Below, piece after piece: positions 7,266 to 15,319 of a stretch of 15,806 bases of DNA (within the stretch, counting starts at the first letter, position 1; every line of letters begins with the position of its first letter). This DNA comes from Anaerolineales bacterium (lineage in GTDB: Bacteria > Chloroflexota > Anaerolineae > Anaerolineales > UBA6663). Position numbers and translations under genes: made by a program. Location: positions 1-15,806 of the forward strand of contig JAGOBN010000023.1 in assembly GCA_017999235.1 (NCBI GenBank), written 5' to 3'. Under the pieces are notes generated by a model, which was given only the letters and a program-made list of their open reading frames with translations, had not been told where the DNA came from and did no database searches.

Positions 7266-8135
7266 ATGACCGAATTCCGCTCCTACAACCTGGTGGACCT
7301 GACTTACGTGGACATCCAGGAGTATCTCCAGACCAAAGACGTGGTCTTGATCCCGATGGCCAGCACCGAACAGCACGGCCCCCATCTGCCGCTCAAAACC
7401 GACACGGTCACGGCCGAAGAAGTCAGCCGGCGGGTGGCGGACCAGATCCAGGTGCTGTACACGCCCTGCATTTGGATGGGCTATTCGCCTCAGCATATGT
7501 ATGCGCCCGGTTCCGGCCGCGGCACGCTGACCGTGCGCGCTCAAACGCTGCTGGCCGTCATGTACGACGTGGCCCGCAGTCTGATTCACCACGGTTTCAA
7601 TCGCCTGATCTTCGTCAACGGCCACGGTTCCAACGTCAAGGTGGTGGACCCGGTACTGCGCCAGCTGCGTTATGAGACCGGGGCCCTGATCAGCTTCGTC
7701 AAGCCTTACATGGAAAACTACACCGGCGTCCTGAAGGGCCTCATGGAGAACCCGCCCGAGGAGACGCCGGGCTGGCATGCCAGTGAGCTGGAGACCTCCC
7801 AGATGCTGGCGCACGACCAGGTCAAGGGCACCCACTACGTCCGCATGGAACGCGCGGCCAAGACCCTGGCCCACATCCCGGAATTCCTGCCCAAGACGTT
7901 CGCCAAGAAGGATGGCATGCCGGACGTGGAGTTTGAGGACTACAAGTACTTCACCTTCCCGATGGACCACCACGAGTTTATCGAGTCCGGCACCATCGGC
8001 AACCCGCTGCGGGCCACGGCCGAGAAAGGCGAGGAAGCCTTCCGGCGCTATTCCGACCATGTGGCGCGCGGCGTGCTGGAGCTGATGAAGGTGCCCGTGA
8101 CCATCCACAACCGCGAGTTTGTCAACCGCGTCTAG
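7266..8135 (+). CDS. Creatininase-family metal-dependent amidohydrolase
   Basis: A 289-residue protein of the creatininase/MftE/ArfB family, which cleaves cyclic or linear amide bonds with Zn or Mn. Metal ligands are visible: Glu35 and His37 in [11 protein letters not shown], Asp46 in KTDT, His120 in NGHGSN, and the acidic pair Glu174/Glu176 in WHASELETS. In Pseudomonas creatininase the NGHG position reads NGHYEN, with Glu122 as a second metal ligand. Here that residue is Ser, as is common in non-creatininase members, so true creatinine hydrolysis is unlikely. In sugar-catabolic clusters, proteins of this family are often annotated as creatininase without evidence; a lactone- or amide-opening role is inference. 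It lies 73 bases after UPF0261 copy 2, and a weak 6-bp hairpin begins at its stop codon. Confidence 0.87.
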   Translation: MTEFRSYNLVDLTYVDIQEYLQTKDVVLIPMASTEQHGPHLPLKTDTVTAEEVSRRVADQIQVLYTPCIWMGYSPQHMYAPGSGRGTLTVRAQTLLAVMYDVARSLIHHGFNRLIFVNGHGSNVKVVDPVLRQLRYETGALISFVKPYMENYTGVLKGLMENPPEETPGWHASELETSQMLAHDQVKGTHYVRMERAAKTLAHIPEFLPKTFAKKDGMPDVEFEDYKYFTFPMDHHEFIESGTIGNPLRATAEKGEEAFRRYSDHVARGVLELMKVPVTIHNREFVNRV

Positions 8136-8149
8136 CCGCCCTCGGCGGC
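8135..8149 (+). other. Short GC hairpin at the creatininase stop codon
   Basis: GCCGCC and GGCGGC pair over 6 bp with a 3-base loop, starting at the last base of the TAG stop. It has no T-tract and is short, so it could be chance in this GC-rich sequence. Confidence 0.3.
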
Positions 8150-8182
8150 GCGCCGCTCACTTATCCGCACCTGTTCTGTCTT

Positions 8183-8188
8183 GGGAGG
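8183..8188 (+). promoter_or_regulatory. Ribosome binding site deciding the start at 8197
   Basis: GGGAGG lies 8 bases before the ATG at 8197. The longer open frame from 8119 overlaps the creatininase gene, begins with low-complexity Arg/Ala residues and has no binding site, so it is rejected as the start. Confidence 0.8.
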
Positions 8189-8196
8189 CCACCACC

Positions 8197-9198
8197 ATGT
8201 CTCGTCCTGTTACTCTCTTCACCGGCCAGTGGGCCGACCTGACGCTCGAAGACCTAGCCAAGAAGGTCAGCACCTGGGGCTATGACGGCCTTGAGCTGGC
8301 CTGCTGGGGCGACCACTTCGATGTCAGCCAAGCTCTGGCGGACCCCGGCTATGTCAAAACCCGCTGGGACATCCTAAACAAGTACAACCTGACATGCTTC
8401 GCCATCAGCACCCATCTGGTGGGCCAGGCCGTCTGTGACCCGATCGACGCGCGCCACAAGGGTATCCTGCCGCCGCATGTCTGGGGCGACGGGGAGCCGG
8501 AAGGCGTTCGGCAGCGCGCCGCCAAGGAAGTCATGGACACTGCCCGCGCCGCGGCCAAGTTCGGCGTGAAGCAAGTCAACGGCTTCACGGGCTCCAGCGT
8601 CTGGCATATGCTGTACTCCTTCCCGCCGAATAACTGGGCCGCGGTGGAAGCCGGCTACGCCGATTTCGCCGCCCGCTGGAACCCGATCATGGACGTCTTC
8701 AAGCAGGAAGGCGTCAAGTGGGGCTTGGAAGTCCACCCGACCGAGATCGCCTACGACTTCGTGACCACCCGCAAGGCCCTGGACGCCATCGGTAACCGGC
8801 CGGAGTTTGGCATCAACTTCGACCCGTCGCACTTCGCCCACCAGTCCTTGGACTCCGCCGCCTTCGTCGAAGAATTCGCGGACCGCATCTACCATGTGCA
8901 CGTCAAGGACAGCAAGAAGTTCCTGGACAACGGTCGGCGCAGCATTCTCGGCTCGCACCTGAACTTCGGCGACGGCCGGCGCGGCTGGGACTTTGTCTCG
9001 CCCGGCCACGGCGACGTGGACTTTGAGACGCTTTTCCGCTCACTCAACCGCATCGGCTATCAGGGTCCGCTTTCGGTGGAGTGGGAAGACAGCGGCATGG
9101 ACCGCGAGTGGGGCGCTCCAGACGCGCTCAAGATGGTGCGCAGCAAGGATTTCGCGCCCTCGGCGGTGGCCTTCGACGCCGCCTTCTCGAAGAAATAA
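8197..9198 (+). CDS. Sugar phosphate isomerase/epimerase family TIM barrel
   Basis: A 333-residue xylose isomerase-like TIM barrel from the ATG behind GGGAGG. The metal-site set is complete: Glu178 in WGLEVHPTE, Asp209 in GINFDPSHF, His235 in YHVHVKDS, and Glu295 in LSVEWED. The N-terminus (residues 3-40) has the strand-helix pattern of the family, ending with [11 protein letters not shown]. This longer subtype, with the HPTEIAYD and DPSHFAHQ blocks, is typically found beside Gfo/Idh/MocA dehydrogenases, and indeed one follows after 28 bases. It differs in sequence and length from the tagatose-epimerase-like protein at 4984, so the two are not recent duplicates. A likely role is isomerisation, epimerisation or elimination on a keto-sugar intermediate. 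Exact substrate unknown. Confidence 0.85.
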   Translation: MSRPVTLFTGQWADLTLEDLAKKVSTWGYDGLELACWGDHFDVSQALADPGYVKTRWDILNKYNLTCFAISTHLVGQAVCDPIDARHKGILPPHVWGDGEPEGVRQRAAKEVMDTARAAAKFGVKQVNGFTGSSVWHMLYSFPPNNWAAVEAGYADFAARWNPIMDVFKQEGVKWGLEVHPTEIAYDFVTTRKALDAIGNRPEFGINFDPSHFAHQSLDSAAFVEEFADRIYHVHVKDSKKFLDNGRRSILGSHLNFGDGRRGWDFVSPGHGDVDFETLFRSLNRIGYQGPLSVEWEDSGMDREWGAPDALKMVRSKDFAPSAVAFDAAFSKK

Positions 9199-9214
9199 CC
9201 CGTCCGGTATTCGC

Positions 9215-9220
9215 AGGAGA
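9215..9220 (+). promoter_or_regulatory. Ribosome binding site deciding the start at 9227
   Basis: AGGAGA ends 6 bases before the ATG at 9227. An in-frame extension back to 8993 would overlap the previous gene by about 200 bases and reads as its out-of-frame shadow, so 9227 is the start. Confidence 0.75.
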
Positions 9221-9226
9221 CTTTCC

Positions 9227-10417
<1,191 letters not shown>

Positions 10418-10428
10418 GCGAGTCAGGG

Positions 10429-10487
10429 GCCGCGCCGCAGGGCGCGGCGGGTGCGGCCGGCGGTCTCCTCCACCGGCCGGCCGCACC
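10429..10487 (+). promoter_or_regulatory. Two tandem GC-rich stem-loops between dehydrogenase and isomerase genes
   Basis: The first hairpin pairs 10429-10436 with 10441-10448 (8 perfect bp, 4-base loop). The second pairs 10450-10464 with 10472-10487 (15 bp with one bulged G at 10475, 7-base loop). They fill almost the whole gap between the stop at 10417 and the ribosome binding site at 10498. There is no T-tract. Possible roles are mRNA stabilisation, partial termination or a change in expression within the operon. Confidence 0.55.
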
Positions 10488-10497
10488 ACTCGCATCC

Positions 10498-10502
10498 GGA
10501 GG
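10498..10502 (+). promoter_or_regulatory. Ribosome binding site deciding the start at 10509
   Basis: GGAGG lies 6 bases before the ATG at 10509. The longer open frame from 10362 runs through the hairpins and overlaps the dehydrogenase, so it is not used. Confidence 0.8.
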
Positions 10503-10508
10503 CTTCCT

Positions 10509-11654
10509 ATGCCGTTCCAAGATCTGCGCCCGCAGGCCATCCGGCGCACGCCGGACGAAATGCTCACGCATCTGCGGACTTTTAACCTCGACTTGAAGTT
10601 TTCGGCCGGCGTCTGGTTCTTCTCGCCGCCCAATTCCCGCTTCCATGACCGCTATAAGCCCGGGCTGGAGATCGCGCCGCGGCTGGAGCTGGCGGCCGCG
10701 CTCAAGGACTATGGCCTGGCGGCCATGGAGGCCCACTATCCCAATGAGATCAACGCGGACAATCTGGACCTCTGGAAACAGTTTGCCCGCGACACCGGCA
10801 TCCGCATCCTGACCGTCATCCCGCTGTTGTTCTGGGACGCCGATTATGAATGGGGCAGCCTGTCGTCGCCGCTGGAGGCGATCCGGCGCGGGGCCATTGA
10901 GCGGACCAAAGCCGCGTTCCAGCTCAACCGTGAGCTGGACACCGACTTTGCCGTGGTCTGGCCCGGCATTGACGGCTATGAGAACGCTTTTGGCCTGGAC
11001 CTGGTGGCGGCGCGCGACCGCTTTGCGTCCGGCCTGGCGGAAGCCCTGGACGCCGTCCCCGGGGTGCGGATTGCCTTTGAGCCCAAGCCCTATGAGCCGC
11101 GCGGCCATATCTTGTATGGCTACACGTCGGAAGGCCTGCTGCTGGGAACCAAGGTCGAAGCCCAGCTGAAGCACCCGGCCAATCGCCAGCTGTTGGATCA
11201 GGGCCACGCCCTGGCAGCCATGAACCCCGAGGTCGGCCACATGCTGATGGGGTACGAAGATTTGCCGTATGCGTTCAGCCTGGTGATGGAATACGGCCGG
11301 CTGGCGCACACCCACTGGAACAGCCAGCCGCTTGGCAATTATGACCAAGACCTGAACGTCGGCGTGCTCTCGCCGGAGAGCACCGAGGCGACGCTGTATG
11401 CGATGAAGATGCAGGGCTACCGCGGCTACTTCGGCATCGACATCAACCCGGAACGCATGCCGGTGGAGGTGGCGCTCAAGAACTCGATGGATGCGCTGCG
11501 CGCGGCCAATGACCGGATCAATGCGCTGGATCACGAGGCGATCCTGTTCGCCGCCAACCACCCCGATCAGGCGCGCGGCTGGTTGGAAGCTTATCTGATC
11601 CGGGCCCGGGCGGCGTATCCGGACCGTCTGCCGCCTCTGCCAAAACTGCGTTAG
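10509..11654 (+). CDS. Xylose isomerase-family sugar isomerase with an altered metal ligand
   Basis: A 381-residue TIM barrel clearly related to XylA. It shows EAHYPNEI (catalytic-type His76), WPGIDGYENAFGLD (151-164), FEPKPYEPRGH (190-200; Glu191, Lys193), MNPEVGH (238-244; Glu241, His244), and YDQDLNVG (278-285; Asp279, Asp281), then Asp311 in FGIDIN. Compared with Streptomyces XylA (Glu181, Lys183, Glu217, His220, Asp245, Asp255, Asp257, Asp287), the spacings from the second Glu are identical. However, Asp245 is replaced by His269 (HTHWNSQ), and Asp57, the partner of His54, is Asn79. About 14 extra residues lie between the first two Glu ligands. It probably isomerises an aldose to a ketose, but perhaps not xylose. 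It precedes a permease and a xylulokinase-type kinase, which supports a sugar isomerase-kinase step. Confidence 0.85.
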   Translation: MPFQDLRPQAIRRTPDEMLTHLRTFNLDLKFSAGVWFFSPPNSRFHDRYKPGLEIAPRLELAAALKDYGLAAMEAHYPNEINADNLDLWKQFARDTGIRILTVIPLLFWDADYEWGSLSSPLEAIRRGAIERTKAAFQLNRELDTDFAVVWPGIDGYENAFGLDLVAARDRFASGLAEALDAVPGVRIAFEPKPYEPRGHILYGYTSEGLLLGTKVEAQLKHPANRQLLDQGHALAAMNPEVGHMLMGYEDLPYAFSLVMEYGRLAHTHWNSQPLGNYDQDLNVGVLSPESTEATLYAMKMQGYRGYFGIDINPERMPVEVALKNSMDALRAANDRINALDHEAILFAANHPDQARGWLEAYLIRARAAYPDRLPPLPKLR

Positions 11655-11742
11655 TCCAAATCGTCCGTCAGTGCACAGCGGGGCCGGCCGGGCCTTTTCG
11701 GCGGCCTCCGCTTTGCGCTGGCTGGAGGGCGGGTCACTCGCC

Positions 11743-12903
11743 ATGGCTTCTTCCGTGCTGGCCGACAATGCCTCCCGTCCCCTGGCGGACATCATGCCGG
11801 CCGGCCTCCTGGGCATGGCCTTGCAGGGCGGCGCCACGGCGCTCTATGGCCCCATCCTGCCGTACATCGCCGCGGAGGCCGGCCAGCCGGTGGCCAACGC
11901 CGGCCTCTTGATCACCCTGCATTGGTTGGGCTTTTTGCTGAGCACGGCCGTGGTTAACGGGCTGGCGCGCCGCTTTGGATTCCGCCGCGGGCTGATGACC
12001 GGCGGCGCCCTCATCGGCATGGGCGTGCTCGGGATCGCGGGCCTGCCCTTCCCGGCCAATCTGGGGGCCGCGCTGCCGATTGGCTTTGGCGCCGGTCTCA
12101 TCGAAGTCCTGTTCAACCGTTTGGTGGAAGGGCTGGCCGGTGACCAGCCGGCGGCCGCGCTGAACCGCCTGCATTCCACCTGGGGCCTGGGGGCCGTGGC
12201 GATCCCGCTGGCCGTCGCCGGCGCGCTGACGGCGGGCCTGGATTGGCGCCTGGCGGGCCTTTTGCTGGCCGCCGTCGCGGCCGGCGAAGTGCTGCTGATT
12301 GGGCAGTGGCGCCGAGCCTATGCGGAGGCGGACCCGCCGCCGGCCGGCCCCGCGCTGCCCGCCGGCGCGGTCTGGCGCTCGGTGGGCCTCTTGCTGCTCA
12401 TGTTCGTGGTCTACGCCGGCCTGGAGACCGCCGTGGGCGGCTGGGTCACCACGTACTTCACCGGGCTGGGCCAGGGCTCCGCCTGGGGCGCCGTGGCCAC
12501 CGCGTTCTTCTTCCTCACCTTCACGGCCGGGCGCTTGATCCTAGCGCCCTTCGTTGACCGGCTGGGTTTTGCACGGACCGTGCGGCTGGGCACGGGCTTG
12601 GGCGCTGTGGCCCTGCTCTTGACCCTCAGCCCCAGCCTGGCCTTTTTTGGCTTTGGGCTGAGCGGGATCACGTACAGCGTGATTTTTCCCACCATGCTGG
12701 CGTGGGGGGCGCGCCAGCATCCCACGCTTCGCGCCCAGATGGCGAGCTGGTCCATTGCCGCGGCCGGCCTGGGCGGCACGGCTCTGCCGTATCTGATGGG
12801 CTGGGGGGTAGAGCGGGGCGGCCTCTCGGCGCTGCCCGTCATGTTGATCGCCACCTCGCTGTTGATCTTAAGCTTGTCGTTTTTTAAGCCAGCTTCCGCC
12901 TAA
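11743..12903 (+). CDS. MFS permease, FHS/FucP-like sugar transporter type
   Basis: A hydrophobic protein of 386 residues, about twelve membrane helices, with a central hydrophilic loop near residues 195-225. A degenerate MFS motif A appears after helix 2 (NGLARRFGFRRG, 72-83), and LNRLHSTWGLGA (140-151) resembles the Asn/His-containing segment of the fucose-galactose-glucose MFS group. It probably imports the sugar used by the downstream kinase, or a breakdown product. I chose the ATG at 11743 because the sequence before the first helix is already short. A GGAGGG lies 13 bases upstream, a rather long spacing. A GTG at 11671 would add 24 residues without any binding site. The stop overlaps the binding site of the kinase gene, so the two are co-translated. 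Confidence 0.83.
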   Translation: MASSVLADNASRPLADIMPAGLLGMALQGGATALYGPILPYIAAEAGQPVANAGLLITLHWLGFLLSTAVVNGLARRFGFRRGLMTGGALIGMGVLGIAGLPFPANLGAALPIGFGAGLIEVLFNRLVEGLAGDQPAAALNRLHSTWGLGAVAIPLAVAGALTAGLDWRLAGLLLAAVAAGEVLLIGQWRRAYAEADPPPAGPALPAGAVWRSVGLLLLMFVVYAGLETAVGGWVTTYFTGLGQGSAWGAVATAFFFLTFTAGRLILAPFVDRLGFARTVRLGTGLGAVALLLTLSPSLAFFGFGLSGITYSVIFPTMLAWGARQHPTLRAQMASWSIAAAGLGGTALPYLMGWGVERGGLSALPVMLIATSLLILSLSFFKPASA

Positions 12904-12908
12904 AGGAG
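12902..12908 (+). promoter_or_regulatory. Ribosome binding site of the kinase gene overlapping the permease stop
   Basis: AAAGGAG begins inside the TAA stop of the permease gene and ends 9 bases before the kinase ATG at 12918. This arrangement couples the two genes. Confidence 0.75.
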
Positions 12909-12917
12909 AACCTGCCC

Positions 12918-14411
12918 ATGTCCCTTTTCCTGGGCCTCGATATCGGCACCACGGGGGCCAAAGCCCTGCTGGCGGATGACCACGGGCGCATCCTGGCCAC
13001 CGCCACCGCTGAGTATCCGCTCTCCGCGCCGCAGCCCTTGTGGAGCGAACAAGACCCGGCCGATTGGTGGCACGGCGCCCAGACGGCTTTGCGCGCGGTT
13101 GTGGCGCAGGCCGGCGCGGACGTCACCGCCATCGCGGGCCTGGGCTTGACCGGCCAGATGCACGGCTCCGTCTTTCTGGATGCGGCCGGCCAGGTGATCC
13201 GGCCGGCGCTGTTGTGGAACGACCAGCGCACCGCGGCCGAATGCGCCGAGATCACGGCGCGGGTGGGCGCGGCCCGCCTGATTGAGATCGCGGGCAACCC
13301 GGCCCTGACCGGATTCCAGGCGCCCAAGATCGTGTGGCTGCGGAATCACGAGCCAGAAAACTACGCCCGCGTGGCGCAGGTGCTGCTGCCCAAGGACTAT
13401 ATCCGCTGGCGTCTGACCGGGGCGGCCGGCGCCGACGCCGCCGATGCGGCCGGCACCTTGCTGCTTGATCTGCGCGCCCGCGATTACAGCGCCGAGATCC
13501 TGGACAAGCTCGACATCCCGCGCGCCTGGCTGCCGCGCGTGTATGAAGGCCCCGAGGTCACCGGCCACGTGCTCCCGGAAGTGGCCGCCGCGCTCGGTTT
13601 GCCGGCCGGCCTGCCCGTCATCGCCGGCGGCGGCGATAACGCCGCCGCCGCCGTGGGCACCGGCATCGTGCGCGCCGGCGTGATCAGCAGCAGCCTCGGC
13701 ACCAGCGGCGTCATCTTTGCCCACGCCGATGAGATCGCCCTCGACCCGCGCGGCCGGCTGCACACGTTCTGCCACTCGGTCCCCGGCCGTTATCACCTGA
13801 TGGCCGTCACCCTGTCGGCCGGCGGCGCTTTCCGCTGGCTGCGCGATGTTTTGGGGCGCGCGGCTAGCTACGCTGAGATGACGGCGGCGGCGGTCGGCGT
13901 GCCGGCGGGCGCGGAAGGCCTGCTCTTCCTGCCCTACCTCACCGGCGAGCGCACCCCGCATCTGGACCCGCTGGCGCGCGGCGCCTTTGTGGGCCTGACG
14001 GCACGCCATACCCAGGCGCATCTGATACGGGCGGTGATGGAAGGCGTGGTCTTTTCGCTGCGCGACGGGGTGGAGATCATGCGCGCCCTGGGCGTGCCCA
14101 TCACGCAGGTGCGGGCCACGGGGGGCGGCGGCCGCAGCCCGCTGTGGCGGCAGATGCAGGCCGATATCTATGGCGCCGAGGTGGTCAGCCTGGCCGCCGA
14201 GGAAGGCCCGGCCTATGGCGCCGCGCTGCTGGCCGGGGTAGGCACCGGCGCGTTCAAGACCGTGGAAGACGCGGTAGAGCGGTGTGTAACCATTGCCGGC
14301 CGCACGGTGCCGGACGCCGCGGCCCAAGCCAAGTATGAGGCCGTGTACCAGATCTACACCGGCGTGTATGACCAGGTGCGGGAACTTTCTCACGTGCTGG
14401 CGCAGGTCTGA
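12918..14411 (+). CDS. xylB: Xylulokinase-type FGGY carbohydrate kinase
   Basis: A 497-residue FGGY kinase, the usual length for XylB. The phosphate-1 loop LGLDIGTTGAKALL (5-18) carries Asp8. The xylulokinase signature GQMHG is at 79-83, LLWNDQRT at 98-105, the catalytic-base region GGGDNAAAAVGTG at 237-249 (Asp240), the phosphate-2 loop SSLGTSGVIF at 258-267, and the adenosine motif with GGGGRSPLW (398-406). These match E. coli XylB (GQMHG, Asp233) better than glycerol or gluconate kinases, so ATP-dependent phosphorylation of D-xylulose or a similar ketose is likely. Xylulose 5-phosphate would enter the pentose phosphate pathway. The upstream isomerase is not a standard XylA, so a related ketose remains possible. 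The symbol reflects family, not a proven substrate. Confidence 0.88.
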   Translation: MSLFLGLDIGTTGAKALLADDHGRILATATAEYPLSAPQPLWSEQDPADWWHGAQTALRAVVAQAGADVTAIAGLGLTGQMHGSVFLDAAGQVIRPALLWNDQRTAAECAEITARVGAARLIEIAGNPALTGFQAPKIVWLRNHEPENYARVAQVLLPKDYIRWRLTGAAGADAADAAGTLLLDLRARDYSAEILDKLDIPRAWLPRVYEGPEVTGHVLPEVAAALGLPAGLPVIAGGGDNAAAAVGTGIVRAGVISSSLGTSGVIFAHADEIALDPRGRLHTFCHSVPGRYHLMAVTLSAGGAFRWLRDVLGRAASYAEMTAAAVGVPAGAEGLLFLPYLTGERTPHLDPLARGAFVGLTARHTQAHLIRAVMEGVVFSLRDGVEIMRALGVPITQVRATGGGGRSPLWRQMQADIYGAEVVSLAAEEGPAYGAALLAGVGTGAFKTVEDAVERCVTIAGRTVPDAAAQAKYEAVYQIYTGVYDQVRELSHVLAQV

Positions 14412-14436
14412 CCGATGCCGGACCGGACTTCCCCCA

Positions 14437-14469
14437 GCCGGCCGGCCCTTAGGCTGACCGCCGGCCGGC
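14437..14469 (+). promoter_or_regulatory. 10-bp perfect stem-loop directly before the TSUP start codon
   Basis: GCCGGCCGGC at 14437-14446 and again at 14460-14469 can pair perfectly (each copy is also self-complementary) with a 13-base loop. The 3' arm ends one base before the ATG at 14471, and no Shine-Dalgarno is visible. The structure could hold the ribosome off or terminate leakily; no T-tract follows. Confidence 0.5.
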
Positions 14470-14470
14470 C

Positions 14471-15214
14471 ATGACGCAAGATCCGGTCTTGGTGGCCGGG
14501 GTGATTGTCCTGCTGGGGTTTTGCATTGGCCTGGCCAAGGGCGGGTTCAATGTTCTCAGCGCCATCCTGACGCCGCTGCTCAGCCTGGTCCTGCCCGTGT
14601 CCTTGGCCGTGGGGGTGCTGCTGCCCATGCTGATGGTGGGCGATGCCTTGGCCGTGTACTCGTACTGGCGGGAATGGGATGGCCGGCTGGTGCGCCGGAT
14701 GCTGCCGGCCGGCGTGGTCGGCGCCCTGGCGGGGACGTTTCTGCTGACCTATCTGTCCGCCAACACCCTGCGGGTCACGCTGGCCGTCTTCGTCTTGCTC
14801 ATCGTGCTCTACAAACTTGCCAGCGACCGGATCGCGCACTGGCGGTATCAGCCGCGCGGCTGGCATGCGCCGGCCGCGGGGCTGGTGGCCGGCGTGGCCT
14901 CGGGGATGTTCAACAACGGCGGGCCGGTCTTCAATTCCTTCTTGCTCCTGCAGGCGCTGCCACCGCGGTCTTATATCGCCACCACCGCCGTCTACTTCGC
15001 CCTGCTCAACCTGCTCAAAGTGCCGGGCTTCTTGTACACCGGCGTGCTCGATGTGCCCCGTCTGCTGGCGTTGTGGTGGGTTTTCCCCTTCATCCCCGTG
15101 GGCCTGCTGGCCGCGCGCTGGCTGATTCTGCGCGTGGACCAGAAAACCTTTGAGTGGATCATCATTGGCCTGCTGGTGTTTGCCAGCGGGCTGCTGTTCT
15201 GGCAGAGCCGGTAA
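14471..15214 (+). CDS. TSUP-family permease (TauE/SafE)
   Basis: A 247-residue membrane protein with about eight hydrophobic helices arranged as an internal repeat. Helix 1 carries GFCIGLAKGGFNVLS (16-30), and the start of the second half carries AAGLVAGVASGMFNNGGPVF (135-154), the two glycine-rich repeat motifs of the family. TSUP proteins move sulfite, sulfonates or small organic anions across the cytoplasmic membrane. Here it may export or import an acid linked to the pathway, but a role in this operon rests only on its position 59 bases after the kinase gene. The start lacks a visible ribosome binding site and is covered by a hairpin. No other ATG in the interval is in frame. Confidence 0.82.
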   Translation: MTQDPVLVAGVIVLLGFCIGLAKGGFNVLSAILTPLLSLVLPVSLAVGVLLPMLMVGDALAVYSYWREWDGRLVRRMLPAGVVGALAGTFLLTYLSANTLRVTLAVFVLLIVLYKLASDRIAHWRYQPRGWHAPAAGLVAGVASGMFNNGGPVFNSFLLLQALPPRSYIATTAVYFALLNLLKVPGFLYTGVLDVPRLLALWWVFPFIPVGLLAARWLILRVDQKTFEWIIIGLLVFASGLLFWQSR

Positions 15215-15233
15215 ACGCGGCGCCGGGCTGGTA

Positions 15234-15317
15234 CCCCGTCCGCCTGATGATGGACCGTCAGGCCCGCTTGACGTTTGCCAAGGGTAACGCGCATCGATCC
15301 GGTTCAGGCGGACAGGG
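15234..15317. repeat. Widely spaced inverted repeat between convergent genes
   Basis: The arms 15234-15247 and 15304-15317 are inverted copies, matching 13 of 14 positions with a perfect 10-bp core GTCCGCCTGA/TCAGGCGGAC, separated by 56 bases. It fills the 105-base gap between the TSUP stop and the convergent gene's stop at 15320. It lacks T-tracts on both sides. It may be a bidirectional transcription stop or a relic of an inserted element; no open frame is seen inside. Confidence 0.5.
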
Positions 15318-15319
15318 CC

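Noticed and set aside
8993..9226. Longer N-terminus for the dehydrogenase
   Set aside because: The extension is an out-of-frame reading of the upstream gene, Arg/Ser-rich, and AGGAGA precedes the ATG at 9227.
12900..14393. 497-residue antisense open frame opposite the kinase
   Set aside because: It matches the length of the sense gene almost exactly, has no family motifs and is low-complexity. The sense strand encodes a complete FGGY kinase.
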